Source: Bacteroidales bacterium UBA5536 (lineage in GTDB: Bacteria > Bacteroidota > Bacteroidia > Bacteroidales > F082). Taken from it: a DNA stretch of 64,000 nucleotides. Made by a program: the position numbers and the translations under genes. The notes beneath the pieces were generated by a model that ran no database searches, was not told the DNA's origin, and was given only the letters and a program-made list of their open reading frames with translations. This document shows, piece after piece, positions 7,524-18,000 of this stretch (the stretch's first letter is position 1; each line of letters begins with the position of its first letter). The stretch covers positions 146,432-210,431 of the forward strand of contig DINQ01000004.1 of the NCBI GenBank assembly GCA_002426795.1. The letters are read 5' to 3'.

Positions 7524-10313
7524 TTAATTCAAAAAATTATTGAGCACATCTATCAGATTTTCAATACTAAGGGGTTTACTCAGATAGGCATCAAATCCCA
7601 TATTGATGTAGATTTTTTCCTCACCCATCAGCGCAAAAGCAGTGGTGGCCACAACAGGCATTTTCAAGTGCTGCGCACGCATGCGTTGAAGAGCCTCTTT
7701 GCCATCCATTTCGGGCATCTGAATATCCATTAGCACCAAATCGGGTAAATGACAGGCTGCCATATCTACAGCAACCAAACCATTCGATGCATGCAAAATA
7801 TTTGCATGCATCTTGCTGAGCATCAATCGCAGAAGATTGAAGTTCGTCTCTACATCTTCGGCCACTAGAATGGTTTTGCCACTAAAGTCAGGATAAACTT
7901 TTACGCTATCCGGGTTGTGTATTATTTCAGGCTGATGCTCCTGGATTTTACCTGCCGGCAAAGTAAAGTAAAAAACAGTACCCTTGTTAATTACTGACTC
8001 CACCCAAATTTTTCCACCCAGCATTTCGGTCAGGTTTTTCGTTATTGAAAGTCCCAGTCCTGTGCCACCATAAAGTCTGGTGTGTGAATCATCTGCCTGC
8101 CTGAACCGCTCAAAAACCACTTCAAGCTTCTCATCAGGAATGCCAATACCTGAATCGCGCACATAAAACTCGAAGTTACCCTCTATACGCATCACACCAA
8201 ATTCAATTTGCCCCCGATTGGTAAATTTCATGGCATTGCTCAACAGGTTTGTCAAAATTTGCTGTAGTCGTAAGTGGTCTGAGAAAATTTCCACTCCATC
8301 CAAATCAGAGCCTTGATTCAGAATGAGCTGAATATGCTGCTTACCATTGCTATCGAGCTGTTGCCGAAAAGTTTGCTCCATATTGACCAGAAGCTTTGAT
8401 AATAAGAAATATGATTTCTGAATTTTAAGCTCACCAGCTTCTATTTTCGAAATATCTATGATATCGTTGATCAGGTTCAGCAGCAGCCGTCCGCTTGATT
8501 TGATCATGTCGACAAACTCTGTTTTTTCTTCTTCGTTGTATTCATCCGAGCTTAATAAATCAGAAAACCCGAGAATGGCATTCATTGGTGTTCTGATTTC
8601 GTGGCTCATATTTGCCAGAAAAGCTGATTTCAATCGATCCGATTCTTCAGCTTTGTTTTTTGCCTGAATGAGTTCATTTTCAAAATTCATTCGGTCAGTT
8701 ATGTTGTCGAAAACCGCAACAAGACCAGCAAATTGGTTATCGATCACCATGGTGGCCGCCTTTACATGGATCCACAAAATCTTCTGGTCATGCCTGATAC
8801 GAAATTTGGCACTCATACTTTCAGGGTTATCCTGATGTGCTTTTGTCCAGAACAGCTCCACGTTGTTCCGATCTTCAATAAGAACAGATTTTACCCAATC
8901 GCCTGAATAAAACACTTCACTTTCAAGGCCAAAAACTTCAGTCAGACGTTGGTTGATAAAGATGATCTTTCCATTCTTTTCTGTAACAGCAATACCGAGT
9001 GGTGAAGTTTCATTGATAACCCTTAGTTTCTCCTCGCTTTTTCTGAGAGACTTTAATACCTCATCACGCGCATTCACTTGCTCTTTGAGTGCCATGGTGC
9101 GCTCCTGTACATTGTTTTCAAGCGTGATATTGTAATTTTCGAGGCTTTTATTTTTGCGACGGTTGCGAACTACATTGCCTATCAATGCAGCAGCAATAAT
9201 CAACAAAATTGTGCTGATGAGTGCGACAAACAAATACTGGTTTCTAAGGGTTTGCTGTTCTACTTTCAGACGCAATATTTCATTTTCGTTGTCTACCCGC
9301 CTGGTTTCGTATCGCACCTGAATCTCTGACATTTCATAAAAACGCCTTTCATTGATGAGGGAGTCTTTGGTAACTTCTGCTTTTTCAGCATACAGCAAAG
9401 CCTGTTTGTAGTTTTCCTTTTCGGCGTATATTTTCTGCTGCAACTTATAGTTATAATGAAGTATAGCAATGTTTTTTTGTGCTTGTCCCATCAATTCTGC
9501 CTCTTTCAGCTTTTTGAGCGCTTCATCATGTTTGTTTTGCTGCTCCAACAAATCTGCCATCTGGTTGTAAACAAGGGCAAGGGCAAAATCGAACCCCTCC
9601 GCCATATATACATCACGGGCCTGCTCCAGAAACTCCATGGCTTCATCGTACCTTCCAAGCTTTGCCATCACTTTTCCAAGATTGGCATAAATATTTGTCT
9701 CTTCAAGATGTTGATGATATTTCTTTCTGATATTCAGCGCACTGGTATAAAAATCAAGTGCGCGTCCATACTCACCCATCTCAAATAAAACCATCCCAAT
9801 TGCATTTTGAGAATAAGCAATCTGGGGTTCATCGTTCAGATATTCTTTGATTAATAATCCCCTGAAATGGAATTCAAGCGCTTTATCATACTTCCTGAAA
9901 GAATAATATACATTGCCGATGTCGGCATATGTGTATGCAAGGCCGACACTATCATTAAGTTGCTTAAAAATATCGAGGGCCTCCAAATGGAGCTTAAAGG
10001 CTTTGTCGTAAAGGTTAAGTTTACGATAGCAGACAGCCTCTTCATTGATAATTTCAGCTTTCAGTCGATCATTTTCTAAAGAATCTGCCAGGGACAGCGC
10101 ATCTTTTGAAGCATCAATACCTCTGGCAGGGTTTATATTTCTGACACTTCGTATGAAATTGCGATAGGCAATCAGTTTTTCTGTTCCAGAACTACGCTGA
10201 ACGATTTGAAAAAGACTGTCGGCACGTTGAAATGAATCGGAGAATCCAAAAGTGGGAAACAAAAACAAGCAAAGCAAAAAAGTAATAGCAAAAATGCTTG
10301 TTTTGTTTGGCAT
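7524..10313 (-). CDS. TPR-PAS hybrid sensor histidine kinase
   Basis: About 929 residues from MPNKTSIF. Order: signal peptide/anchor (1-25), periplasmic TPR array (about 60-320), transmembrane helix (361-382), coiled coil (385-430), PAS domain (425-540), HisKA with phospho-acceptor His571 in SHEIRTP, HATPase with N box NLLSNAMKFT and G boxes DSGIGIP and GGTGLGLS, and a receiver (about 812-929) with Asp863 in LMDIQMP and the conserved Lys in LSKPL. All catalytic residues are present. There is no DNA-binding output domain, so phosphate probably passes to another protein. The small receiver gene lies 80 bases upstream on the same strand and is the obvious partner candidate. Confidence 0.92.
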   Translation of the reverse strand: MPNKTSIFAITFLLCLFLFPTFGFSDSFQRADSLFQIVQRSSGTEKLIAYRNFIRSVRNINPARGIDASKDALSLADSLENDRLKAEIINEEAVCYRKLNLYDKAFKLHLEALDIFKQLNDSVGLAYTYADIGNVYYSFRKYDKALEFHFRGLLIKEYLNDEPQIAYSQNAIGMVLFEMGEYGRALDFYTSALNIRKKYHQHLEETNIYANLGKVMAKLGRYDEAMEFLEQARDVYMAEGFDFALALVYNQMADLLEQQNKHDEALKKLKEAELMGQAQKNIAILHYNYKLQQKIYAEKENYKQALLYAEKAEVTKDSLINERRFYEMSEIQVRYETRRVDNENEILRLKVEQQTLRNQYLFVALISTILLIIAAALIGNVVRNRRKNKSLENYNITLENNVQERTMALKEQVNARDEVLKSLRKSEEKLRVINETSPLGIAVTEKNGKIIFINQRLTEVFGLESEVFYSGDWVKSVLIEDRNNVELFWTKAHQDNPESMSAKFRIRHDQKILWIHVKAATMVIDNQFAGLVAVFDNITDRMNFENELIQAKNKAEESDRLKSAFLANMSHEIRTPMNAILGFSDLLSSDEYNEEEKTEFVDMIKSSGRLLLNLINDIIDISKIEAGELKIQKSYFLLSKLLVNMEQTFRQQLDSNGKQHIQLILNQGSDLDGVEIFSDHLRLQQILTNLLSNAMKFTNRGQIEFGVMRIEGNFEFYVRDSGIGIPDEKLEVVFERFRQADDSHTRLYGGTGLGLSITKNLTEMLGGKIWVESVINKGTVFYFTLPAGKIQEHQPEIIHNPDSVKVYPDFSGKTILVAEDVETNFNLLRLMLSKMHANILHASNGLVAVDMAACHLPDLVLMDIQMPEMDGKEALQRMRAQHLKMPVVATTAFALMGEEKIYINMGFDAYLSKPLSIENLIDVLNNFLN

Positions 10314-10349
10314 GGTGATAGTTGAATTTATTGAACGATCAATCTGATA

Positions 10350-10357
10350 CAAAAGTA
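10350..10357 (-). promoter_or_regulatory. -7 element upstream of the hybrid kinase
   Basis: Read on the minus strand this is TACTTTTG, an exact TAnnTTTG match 36 bases before the kinase start. No TTG is found at the expected -33 distance, so it may be weak or activator-dependent. It would let the kinase be expressed apart from the receiver gene. Confidence 0.4.
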
Positions 10358-10393
10358 ATAAAACAGAAACGAAAAATAGTAAAATCTGGCACT

Positions 10394-10837
10394 TTATTCA
10401 ATGTCATTTCGCGCGGATGCGACCTGATTCAGATAAAACTTTACTGTCTCAATAAGTTCTTTTGATTTGAGAGGTTTGGATAAATAGTTGTCAAAAGGTG
10501 CATTTGTTCTGTCGAACATGGGGCTGTCAGTATACGTGCTTTGGCTCACGACCGGAATATGTGGAAATAACTTTTTAATGATCAGTGTAGTTTGCAGGCC
10601 GTCCATAACAGGCATGTTGTAATCCATTAATATCACATCTATTTTGAGTCCGGCTTTTAAAATATTGATGGCATCGCAACCGCTTTCGGCCCAACATACT
10701 GTGATGCCTGTCTTACCCATCAAAGCCTTCACCAATAGGTAATTCACTTTGAGGTCATCAACAACCATCACAGATTTGTCCTGCCAGTTAAGTATGTGTT
10801 CATCAATTGAAGGTTGATCTTGATTTAGGATTTTCAT
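10394..10837 (-). CDS. Stand-alone response-regulator receiver
   Basis: 147 residues, a single receiver domain. Acidic pocket VMVVDD (Asp27, Asp28), phospho-acceptor Asp72 in LMDYNMP, Ser/Thr in VVSQST and Lys121 in LSKPL are all in place. There is no output domain, so it probably works by protein contact or as a phosphorelay shuttle, as in CheY or Spo0F. The gene lies just upstream of the hybrid kinase in the same direction. Confidence 0.88.
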   Translation of the reverse strand: MKILNQDQPSIDEHILNWQDKSVMVVDDLKVNYLLVKALMGKTGITVCWAESGCDAINILKAGLKIDVILMDYNMPVMDGLQTTLIIKKLFPHIPVVSQSTYTDSPMFDRTNAPFDNYLSKPLKSKELIETVKFYLNQVASARNDIE

Positions 10838-11000
10838 GTTCAGGGTTTATTTCATTAGTATCGCCAGAACATAAAAAACCAAAAACAGACCAAAGTCAAT
10901 AAAGTATTAATAATCAGGACTTTTGATAGTTTTTAGAGTCAGAAAAAATTCCAGATAAAGGATGATTTTCCTGAATTAGGACAACCTATTCCATTTATAA

Positions 11001-13136
11001 TCATAAGTGATCGTCGAAATACTCAGTAATTTTTTTGATCAGGTGTTCGCGGTCGCGGCCCCGCACATTATGCTCGTGACCTGGATAAACAAAATAATCG
11101 AGTTGTTTGCCAGCTTTAATGGCTGCCTGTATAAGCTCAAGGCTGTTTTGCCAAACTACAACCGGATCGGTTGTGCAATGAATGACCAGCAATTTCCCTT
11201 CGAGTTGATTCATTTTTGCCACCAGATTGGCCTGCGCATAACCTTCCGGGTTTTCATCCGGTGTATCCATGTAACGCTCGCCATACATCACTTCATAATA
11301 TTTCCAGTTTGTAACCGGGCCACCTGCAACTGCAACTTTGAAAACATCAGGATGTTTTAGTTTCAGGTTAATCGACATAAAACCGCCATAGCTCCATCCG
11401 TCAACGCCAATCCGATTGCCATCAACATATGGCAATGACTTTAGAAATTCGATTCCCTGCATCTGGTCTTCCATCTCGTGTTGTCCTAAACGCCGGTGTA
11501 CTATCTGTTCAAATGCAGCACCCCTATTGGCTGATCCTCGGTTGTCGAGTGTAAAAACAAGGTAACCTTTTTGCGCCAGCATATTCAAATATAAATTGGC
11601 GCCACCCAACCAACTATTTGTTACCAGCTGAGCATGCGGGCCACCATAAACATAAACGATAACCGGATACTTTTCGGTTGAATCAAAATGAGCAGGTTTA
11701 ATCATTCGGGCATACAAGGGTGTGTCATCTTCAGCTGCCAGGGTAAGCATTTCTGTTTTCCCTAAATCATAGTTTTTGAGCGGATCAGCAGCAACGAGCA
11801 AGGTTTTTTGCACCTTACCATTCCTGTTCAGTAGTTGTATCTTTCGGGGCACGGTTGTGCTTGTGAAGTGGTCGATGAAAAAGCTTCCGTCATCTGAATA
11901 ACTGATATTATGTGTGCCAGGATCAGCAGTCAATTGTTTGCGCTTTCCGGTTTTCAAATCCTGCATGTAAAAATGTCGTTCGATCGGACTGACCTCAGTA
12001 CTAGTAAAAAAGAAATTTCGTCCTTTATCGTCGAATCCTTCAAAATCGGTTACCATCCAGTCACCATCGGTCAATTGTCTCAGCAGCTTGCCATCAGTCT
12101 GATATAGATAACAATGTCTGAATCCGTTACGTTCGCTCAGCCAAACAAAGTGATTGTCGTTACCCGGCAAAAAAAATGCTGGAAATTGAGGTTCAACATA
12201 TTCATCGTCAGTTTCCTCGAAAAGTGTCTGTATCAGCTGACCATCATTCGAATTGTATGCATTGAAAGACAGATGGTTTTGTTCACGATTGAGCAGGCCA
12301 ATGTATATTTTATCGGATGCAGGATGCCAGGTCACAGCAGTAAGATATTGATCGGCCGGCAATCCGGTTTGCATGGCAGTGGTAGAACTGTCGGCAAAGC
12401 TAAAAACCTTCAATAAAACCTGATGGCTTGTTTGTCCGGCCATGGGATAAGGTTCGTTGCGTAAAGTTGCCATAGGCTCGGTAAGATCGACCAGCGGGTA
12501 GTTGGCTACCATGCGCTCATCCATGCAATAAAACGCGAGTTTCTTACCGTCGGGGGACCAAAAGGTTCCTTTGTTAATCCCAAATTCGTTTCGGTGGACT
12601 GTTTTACCACATTGAACGCCTGCCGCTTCGTTGGTGATCTGCCAGGTTTTGATGCCATCTGCTACAAACAGGTTGTTTTCAACTGTAAATGCCACTTTCA
12701 AATCAGCCTTATTCACATCAATATTATCGGCTTCTTTTGGTAATTGGCAAACTTTCTTGAATTGGTTTGTTTTCAGATCAAATGTCAGCAGTGCACCTCC
12801 ATTCATTATCCAAAATGTCTGTTCATCGATCCAGTTCAGGGAAGGGAAACGCCTCAGACTATCAAGGTTGGCCTTGTGCAAAGCAGCATTAAGCCGATCT
12901 AGTTTCAGGAGCGTATCCGCTTGTTCTTTTGTAGGGCTGAAAGCCAAAAAAGCATTGTCTTTTACGAATCCATACCTATTACTTTTTGCAATCCAGCCAA
13001 GCTGACTTAAATTTTCGGGGATCAAATCGCGGTTTAGCCAGGCTGCATCAGCAGCTGTCAACATTTTTTCCTGTGCTGGCAGCAATTGCACGAGCACAGC
13101 AACAAAAAAGAACAAAATGGATAGTCTCTTCATCAT
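11001..13136 (-). CDS. Dipeptidyl peptidase IV (S9B prolyl oligopeptidase family)
   Basis: About 711 residues from MMKRLSIL, with a signal peptide ending at LPAQ. It removes X-Pro or X-Ala dipeptides from peptide N termini in the periplasm. An N-terminal DPP IV beta-propeller (to about 470) precedes the alpha/beta hydrolase. The catalytic serine is in GWSYGG (about Ser582), the aspartate in TTDPVV (about 657) and the histidine in EHNVRG (about 689). The sequence MDTPDENPEGY is typical of the Bacteroidota enzymes, and RNEFGI in the propeller matches the substrate N-terminus-binding glutamate region. Residues upstream of the chosen start would put a non-hydrophobic tail ahead of the signal peptide and were dropped. 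Length is normal. Confidence 0.93.
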   Translation of the reverse strand: MMKRLSILFFFVAVLVQLLPAQEKMLTAADAAWLNRDLIPENLSQLGWIAKSNRYGFVKDNAFLAFSPTKEQADTLLKLDRLNAALHKANLDSLRRFPSLNWIDEQTFWIMNGGALLTFDLKTNQFKKVCQLPKEADNIDVNKADLKVAFTVENNLFVADGIKTWQITNEAAGVQCGKTVHRNEFGINKGTFWSPDGKKLAFYCMDERMVANYPLVDLTEPMATLRNEPYPMAGQTSHQVLLKVFSFADSSTTAMQTGLPADQYLTAVTWHPASDKIYIGLLNREQNHLSFNAYNSNDGQLIQTLFEETDDEYVEPQFPAFFLPGNDNHFVWLSERNGFRHCYLYQTDGKLLRQLTDGDWMVTDFEGFDDKGRNFFFTSTEVSPIERHFYMQDLKTGKRKQLTADPGTHNISYSDDGSFFIDHFTSTTVPRKIQLLNRNGKVQKTLLVAADPLKNYDLGKTEMLTLAAEDDTPLYARMIKPAHFDSTEKYPVIVYVYGGPHAQLVTNSWLGGANLYLNMLAQKGYLVFTLDNRGSANRGAAFEQIVHRRLGQHEMEDQMQGIEFLKSLPYVDGNRIGVDGWSYGGFMSINLKLKHPDVFKVAVAGGPVTNWKYYEVMYGERYMDTPDENPEGYAQANLVAKMNQLEGKLLVIHCTTDPVVVWQNSLELIQAAIKAGKQLDYFVYPGHEHNVRGRDREHLIKKITEYFDDHL

Positions 13137-13244
13137 GTGATTAGGGTTTTTTTTGCAAAATAAATGAATTAAACCCGGAAAGCCTATTGGCTGCGCAGGT
13201 TCTGGCAATATTCCATAAAAAAATTGAGTAAAATTATCAGAGGA

Positions 13245-13970
13245 TCAAGCGCTGTGCACTGCTTGTGCGAAAGCTTCAATAAGCTCGGGCGACTTTTCGA
13301 GTGTGTTTCCAATCACAACCACATCGGCTCCCGCCTTGGCAGTTGCAGCAGCCATCTCGGGTGTTTTGATACCGCCTCCAACAACCAGGGGTACGTTGAT
13401 ACTTTTGCACACCAGGTCGATCATTTCGTGAGGAACCGGACTCAAAGCCCCGGACCCTGCATCCATAAAAATCAGTTTCATACCAAGCATCTCACCTGCC
13501 AAAGCAGTGCACATGGCAATGTCATTTTTATCAGACGGAATGGGAATGCTGTTACTCATATAACTCACCGTAGTTGGTTTCCCGCTATCAATTAGCATAT
13601 ACCCAGTTGGGATGATTTCGAGTCCACTGAGTTTCAGGAAAGGAGCAGCAATCACATGCCGGCCAATTAACATTTCGGCATTACGGCCAGAAATCAGTGA
13701 AAGCAATAAAAAAGCATCAGCTTTTCCACTGAGCTGCAATGAGTTTCCAGGAAAAAGCACCACTGGAATAGACGAACTAGCCTTTAACAATCGGATACAA
13801 CTATCGAGGTTGTCGTTTGTGAGTAAGCTTCCGCCAACAAAAATAAAATCGACACCAGCCTTTTCGGCGCGTTTGGCAAGCTGCACAACCTGGTCATCTG
13901 ATGGTTTATCCGGGTCGACCAGCACAGCAAGCTTTTTGCCGGGTTTGGTGAATTGCGGGTAAATGTCCAT
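13245..13970 (-). CDS. Geranylgeranylglyceryl phosphate synthase-like prenyltransferase (group II)
   Basis: 241 residues, a TIM-barrel of the GGGPS/PcrB family. Family enzymes join a prenyl diphosphate to glycerol-1-phosphate in an ether bond. Visible signatures: LVDPDK near the N terminus, DFIFVGGSLLT, VVLFPGNS, the YMLIDSG region, the LIFMDAGSGA segment and the phosphate-binding VVGGGIKTPE with VVIGNTLE. The group II form is known in Bacteroidota, where its role is not fully settled. The gene precedes the peptidase gene by 108 bases. No glycerol-1-phosphate dehydrogenase is in the window. Confidence 0.88.
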   Translation of the reverse strand: MDIYPQFTKPGKKLAVLVDPDKPSDDQVVQLAKRAEKAGVDFIFVGGSLLTNDNLDSCIRLLKASSSIPVVLFPGNSLQLSGKADAFLLLSLISGRNAEMLIGRHVIAAPFLKLSGLEIIPTGYMLIDSGKPTTVSYMSNSIPIPSDKNDIAMCTALAGEMLGMKLIFMDAGSGALSPVPHEMIDLVCKSINVPLVVGGGIKTPEMAAATAKAGADVVVIGNTLEKSPELIEAFAQAVHSA

Positions 13971-13986
13971 ACTAGTTTTGTTTTTT

Positions 13987-13994
13987 CAAAAGTA
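13987..13994 (-). promoter_or_regulatory. -7 element of the GGGPS gene
   Basis: Minus-strand TACTTTTG, an exact match to TAnnTTTG, 16 bases before the ATG, giving a leader of about 10 bases. A -33 TTG at normal distance is not seen. Confidence 0.45.
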
Positions 13995-14075
13995 CAGATT
14001 TTTTTGTTGCCTCAGAAACAAACAGCAAGTATAAACCAGATTGATAATGAGCCCTTGCTCACCAAGTCTGGGAGT

Positions 14076-15041
14076 TTAAAAAACAGCTTCTGCGATTTTT
14101 CTGATATTGTCGGACCGGCCCATGGTATAGAAATGGATCACAGGCGCCCCTTTCTGTATCAGTTCTTTCGATTGTGCAATAGCCCATTCAACGCCAACCT
14201 GCCGCGCCTGTTTGTTATCGGCGCATTTTTGCACCTCCTTCACCAAAGTATCAGGCAGATCGATATTAAATGTTTGTGGCAAAGTATTTAACTGACCAAC
14301 TGTTGAAATTGGTTTGAGTCCGGGAATGATCGGTACTAAAATACCGGCCTGGCGGCATTTGTCGACAAATTCAAAATATTTGCTGTTATCAAAAAACATC
14401 TGAGTAACTACAAACTGGGCACCCGCATCCACTTTCATTTTCAGAAATTTCAAATCACTCTCCAGATTTGGTGCCTCAATATGTTTCTCGGGATAACCAG
14501 CAACTCCGATACAAAAATCGGTCGGGCGTGTATTGAGTAGCTCTTCTTCAAGGTATTTTCCTTGATTCAATTCGGTGATTTGTTTGACCAAATCGATCGA
14601 ATGCTGATGGCCCCCAGGCTCTGCCTGAAAATATTTCTCGGATGGTTGCGGATCACCGCGTACAACCAGCAAGTTTTTGACTCCCAAAAAATTGAGATCA
14701 ATTAAGGCATTTTCGGTCTCTTCCCGGCTAAATCCACCACAAATAATATGTGGCACCACATTCACCTGATAGCGATACATGATAGCTGCAGCAATTCCAA
14801 CAGTTCCGGGCCTTTTGCGTACTGTTTTCCTTTCGAGCAAACCATTCGCGAGTTGCTTGTAAACAAACTCTTCCTGGTGATATGTCACATTTACAAAAGC
14901 CGGATTAAACTCCATGAGCGGATCAACAGCCTGTTGGATGTGTTCGATATTTTGACCTTTGAGCGGAGGCAGCAACTCAAACGAGAAAAGCGTCTTATTG
15001 GCTGCTTCAATATGTTCGGTAACTTTTAACAGTCGTGACAT
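14076..15041 (-). CDS. metF: 5,10-methylenetetrahydrofolate reductase
   Basis: 321 residues, a flavin TIM-barrel enzyme that makes 5-methyl-THF for methionine synthase. Visible family features: SFELLPPLKG near the N terminus, the VVRGDPQP motif, LKMKVDAGAQFVVTQMFFD (FAD/folate pocket) and IPGLKPIST. It starts 10 bases after metH stops, so it is the second gene of the metH-metF operon and should share the riboswitch. Normal length, no defects seen. Confidence 0.95.
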   Translation of the reverse strand: MSRLLKVTEHIEAANKTLFSFELLPPLKGQNIEHIQQAVDPLMEFNPAFVNVTYHQEEFVYKQLANGLLERKTVRKRPGTVGIAAAIMYRYQVNVVPHIICGGFSREETENALIDLNFLGVKNLLVVRGDPQPSEKYFQAEPGGHQHSIDLVKQITELNQGKYLEEELLNTRPTDFCIGVAGYPEKHIEAPNLESDLKFLKMKVDAGAQFVVTQMFFDNSKYFEFVDKCRQAGILVPIIPGLKPISTVGQLNTLPQTFNIDLPDTLVKEVQKCADNKQARQVGVEWAIAQSKELIQKGAPVIHFYTMGRSDNIRKIAEAVF

Positions 15042-15051
15042 TGTAGTAATT

Positions 15052-18000
15052 TTAGATGTAGTTTAAGTTGGCATTGAGCAGGCGTTCTATCTCGGACAGT
15101 GGCATTTTTTTGCGGGTCGCATAATCTTTCACCTGGTCCAAACCGATCTTGCCAACATTGAAATATTGGGCATCGGGATGTGCAAAATAGAATCCACTTA
15201 CAGCAGCAGGAGGGCTCATGGCGAAATTTTCGGTGAGTGTAACACCCGTATTTTTTTCTGCATCCAAAAGCTTGAAAAGAATGCCTTTTTCAGAATGTTC
15301 AGGACAGGCAGGGTAGCCGGGAGCGGGCCTGATGCCGCGGTATTTTTCTTTTAATAATTCTTCGGTGGCCAGTTTTTCAGCAGGTGAATATGCCCAATAC
15401 TCTTTACGAACCTTTTCATGCAAATATTCGGCCAAAGCCTCTGCTAATCGGTCGGCCAGCACTTTCACCATGATGGCGTTGTAATCATCGTTTTCGGCCT
15501 CGTATTGCTTAACCAGCAATTCAGATCCATGGCCAGCTGTCACCACAAAGCCCCCGATATAATCCTGAACCCCAGAATTTTTCGGCGCCACAAAGTCAGA
15601 CAAAGCAAGGTTGGGGAGTTGATCAGATTTTTGTTGTTGATTGCGTAAAAACTCAAACCTGGCCAAGGGCAGTTTGGTTTCAGGATGCGAAACCAAAACG
15701 CTGTCGCCTTCACTGTTGGCCGGGAAAATTCCAACCACAGCATTGGCTTTCAGCAACTTCTTACTGATGATTTCATTCAAGAGCACTTGTGCGTCTTCAA
15801 AAAGCTTGCGGGCTTCCTCACCTTTCACTGCATCATCAAAAATTTGGGGATACTTGCCATTGAGGCGCCACGAATGAAAGAAAAATGTCCAATCAATGTA
15901 CGGGGACAGCAATGATAAATCGATATCTTTCAGCACCTTAACGCCTATGAAATTTGGCTTGCTAACCGTTTCTTCATCAAAGCGTGCATTAAAACGGTTG
16001 GCTCTTGCATCGGTCAAACTCAAATAGGTTTCTTCCGATTTTGAATCCAGGTATTTCTTCACCAGCTTTTTGTAGCGATCATTTACCTCTCCTGCATATT
16101 CGTTGGCATTTTTCGATAGCAAAGCTGAAATCACATGTGTTACTTTTGACGCGTCGCGCACATGCACAACCGGATGGCTATATGAGGGAGCAATTTTTAC
16201 TGCTGTGTGAATTTCAGAGGTTGTTGCACCACCTATTAACAAAGGAACTTGCATTTTTCGCCTTTCCATTTCCTGCGCTACATGCACCATTTCTTCAAGC
16301 GATGGAGTAATCAGACCACTCAGTCCTATGATATCTACCTTTTCGGTCAAGGCTGTTTGCAGGATTTTTTCGGCCGGAACCATGACACCGAGATCAATCA
16401 CTTCATAATTATTGCAACCTAAAACCACTCCAACAATGTTTTTTCCAATATCATGTACGTCACCTTTCACGGTGGCCAGTAAAACTTTACCTGCCGAACT
16501 GGATTCACTTGTTTTTTCAGCTTCGATGTAAGGCAAAAGCACCGCTACTGCTTTTTTCATCACACGCGCACTTTTAACCACCTGAGGCAAAAACATTTTT
16601 CCTGAGCCAAACAAATCGCCAACAATATTCATCCCGGCCATCAAAGGACCTTCAATCACATCGAGTGCTCTGGCAAAATCCGGGCGTGCCTCAAGCACAT
16701 CTTGCTCAATGAAAGCATCATTCCCTTTTACCAACGCATGACTCAGTCGCTCGGCAACTGGCAGGTCTCTCCACTCGTCGTGTTTTTCCTCCTTTCGCGC
16801 TCCTGACTTTCTGGTTTCAGCATAATGTAAAAGACGTTCTGTGGCATCTTTTCGGCGGTTGAGCACCAAATCCTCACAAAGCTCTAGCAGATCAGCTGGT
16901 ATTTCATTGTAAATCTGCAGCATGGCCGGATTTACAATTCCCATATCCATTCCGGCATTGATGGCATGGTACAGAAAGACCGAATGGATGGCTTCGCGCA
17001 CCGTGTCGTTTCCTCTGAATGAAAACGACAGATTGCTTACTCCGCCGCTCACACGCGCAAAAGGTAGATTGGCTTTAATCCACTTTATGGCGTTGATGTA
17101 GTCTACCGCATAATTGTTGTGTTCTTCGATGCCAGTGCCAATGGCCAAAATATTGGGATCGAAAATGATATCTTCGGGCGGAAAATTGATTTTTTCTGTA
17201 AGCAGTTTATATGCCCGCTGACAAATCGAGATCTTACGCTCAAAGCCTGCAGCCTGTCCCTCTTCGTCGAAAGCCATTACCACTGCAGCAGCGCCATATT
17301 TTCGGATCATAGCTGCCTGTTTTAGAAATGTTTCCTCACCTTCTTTCAAACTGATTGAATTGACAATGGCTTTCCCTTGCAGGCATTTCAATCCCGCTTC
17401 GAGCACCTCCCATTTCGAGGAATCAACCATGACAGGCAGTCGCGATACATCCGGATCTGCCATCAGCAAATTGAGAAAAGTGACCATTTCGTGTCTGGCA
17501 TCGAGCATGGCGTCGTCCATGTTTACATCCAGGACCTGTGCACCGCCTTCGGCCTGATGCCGTGCCACGCTTAGCGCTTCATCGTATTTTTTTTCTCCAA
17601 TCAGCCTGGCAAACTTTCGTGATCCGCTCACGTTTGTTCGTTCGCCAATATTTAAAAAATTGATTTCGCGACTAACCTTTACGGCTTCGAGCCCCGTGAA
17701 AACAGTCTGGTGTTTTTTGGGTGGCACGGGTCGAGGAGCAGTTGATTGGGCCAATTGGGCAAATTTGCGGATGTGATCAGGAGTAGTTCCACAACAACCT
17801 CCGACGATATTTACAAAGCCATGTGAGAGAAAATCGTGGATGTGTCCGGCCATGATTTCCGGACTTTCATCGTATTCGCCAAACTGGTTTGGCAGACCAG
17901 CGTTGGGATAGGCACTCACTGGCAAGGAGGCTTTCACAGCCAATTCCTCAATATAAGGGCGCATCTGTTCGGCACCCAACGCACAATTGAGCCCTATGCT

